A stretch of 6,326 nt of DNA from an uncultured Lachnospiraceae bacterium (lineage in GTDB: Bacteria; Bacillota; Clostridia; Lachnospirales; Lachnospiraceae), in assembly GCA_910586605.1 (NCBI GenBank), contig CAJUJR010000118.1:1-6326 (forward strand), written 5' to 3'. Both the position numbers and the translations under genes were made by a program. Shown piece by piece: positions 6,174 through 6,326 of the stretch; the stretch's first letter is position 1; each line of letters opens with the position of its first letter. The notes under the pieces are model-generated. The model did not search any database. It had not been told where the DNA came from and worked only from the letters and a program-made list of their open reading frames with translations.

Positions 6174-6290
6174 TGATGGCTGCTATCCCTGTAGGCATCA
6201 CCATGTAGTATATTTAATAACTTCGTATTTTTCCATTGTCATTCAAGCATAATACTTTACAAAGTCTTTGACTCAGAATAAACGCATGAA

Positions 6291-6326
6291 TGAAAAAAAC
6301 ATACATTTTTTGAGTTTTTTTGTTAT
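6291..6326. other. A/T-tract-rich segment, candidate terminus of the element
   Basis: A7, T6 and T7 runs occur within 36 bases at the right edge. Tn916-like elements commonly end in, and insert into, A/T-rich tracts, and the distance from int (about 380 bases) is compatible. No matching left end can be assigned, so this is a position to test and not a mapped end. Confidence 0.25.

Larger units (their letters stand above)
5918..6326. other. Noncoding element-end region rich in inverted repeats
   Basis: These 409 bases after int contain no open frame with a convincing ribosome site; the short ATG frame at 5926 ends after 27 codons and has none. The region holds a series of inverted repeats listed separately, plus the direct repeat CTGCCTG at 5999-6005 and 6012-6018. 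In Tn916-type elements the stretch between int and the element end carries the integrase arm sites and the end itself, and this is the likely role here. The exact end is not identifiable without the empty insertion site. Confidence 0.55.

Overview
The window looks like the integration end of a mobile element from a low-to-moderate GC Firmicute, most likely a gut Clostridia/Lachnospiraceae-type host. The reasons are the A/G-rich Shine-Dalgarno sites, the TTG start on the integrase, and a Tn916-type integrase next to a small Tn916-type excisionase. All recognisable genes are on the + strand. No tRNA, rRNA, CRISPR array or insertion sequence was seen.

Layout. (1) 2-1024: the 3' part of an A+T-rich gene of unknown function, open through the left edge, followed by a textbook intrinsic terminator (1032-1075). 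(2) 1076-1275: a noncoding gap with a candidate -10 box and a small family of repeats sharing the terminator's TGTGACGA/TCGTCGCA sequence. (3) 1276-4161: a tightly packed two-gene unit. The first gene encodes a 636-aa protein that I could not assign firmly; it has weak resemblance to a P-loop/DUF927-like helicase whose P-loop is absent. One base after its stop comes a 324-aa HerA/VirB4-like P-loop ATPase, split by a one-base shift at a G run. (4) 4162-4334: a noncoding stretch with a nested inverted repeat around a TATAAT. (5) 4335-4531: an excisionase (xis), also out of frame by one base at an A7 run. (6) 4532-4642: two back-to-back hairpins. (7) 4643-5917: an intact 424-aa Tn916-family tyrosine integrase. 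(8) 5918-6326: 409 bases without a convincing gene, dense in inverted repeats and ending in an A/T-rich tract, as expected near an element terminus.

How the parts may work together. Int and Xis would integrate and excise the element. The 636-aa/HerA-like pair is its cargo or DNA-processing module, and it is the least explained and most interesting part. Its function (replication/transfer helper, or defence against invading DNA) cannot be settled from sequence alone. No relaxase, type IV secretion gene or replication initiator is visible here, so self-transfer is not supported by this window.

Caveat. Two genes need a one-base correction at a homopolymer (G5 at 3640-3644, A7 at 4357-4363), and a third possibly needs two compensating ones (around 860 and 931). 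These may be sequencing errors, real decay, or, for xis, programmed slippage on A_AAA_AAT. The window cannot distinguish these.
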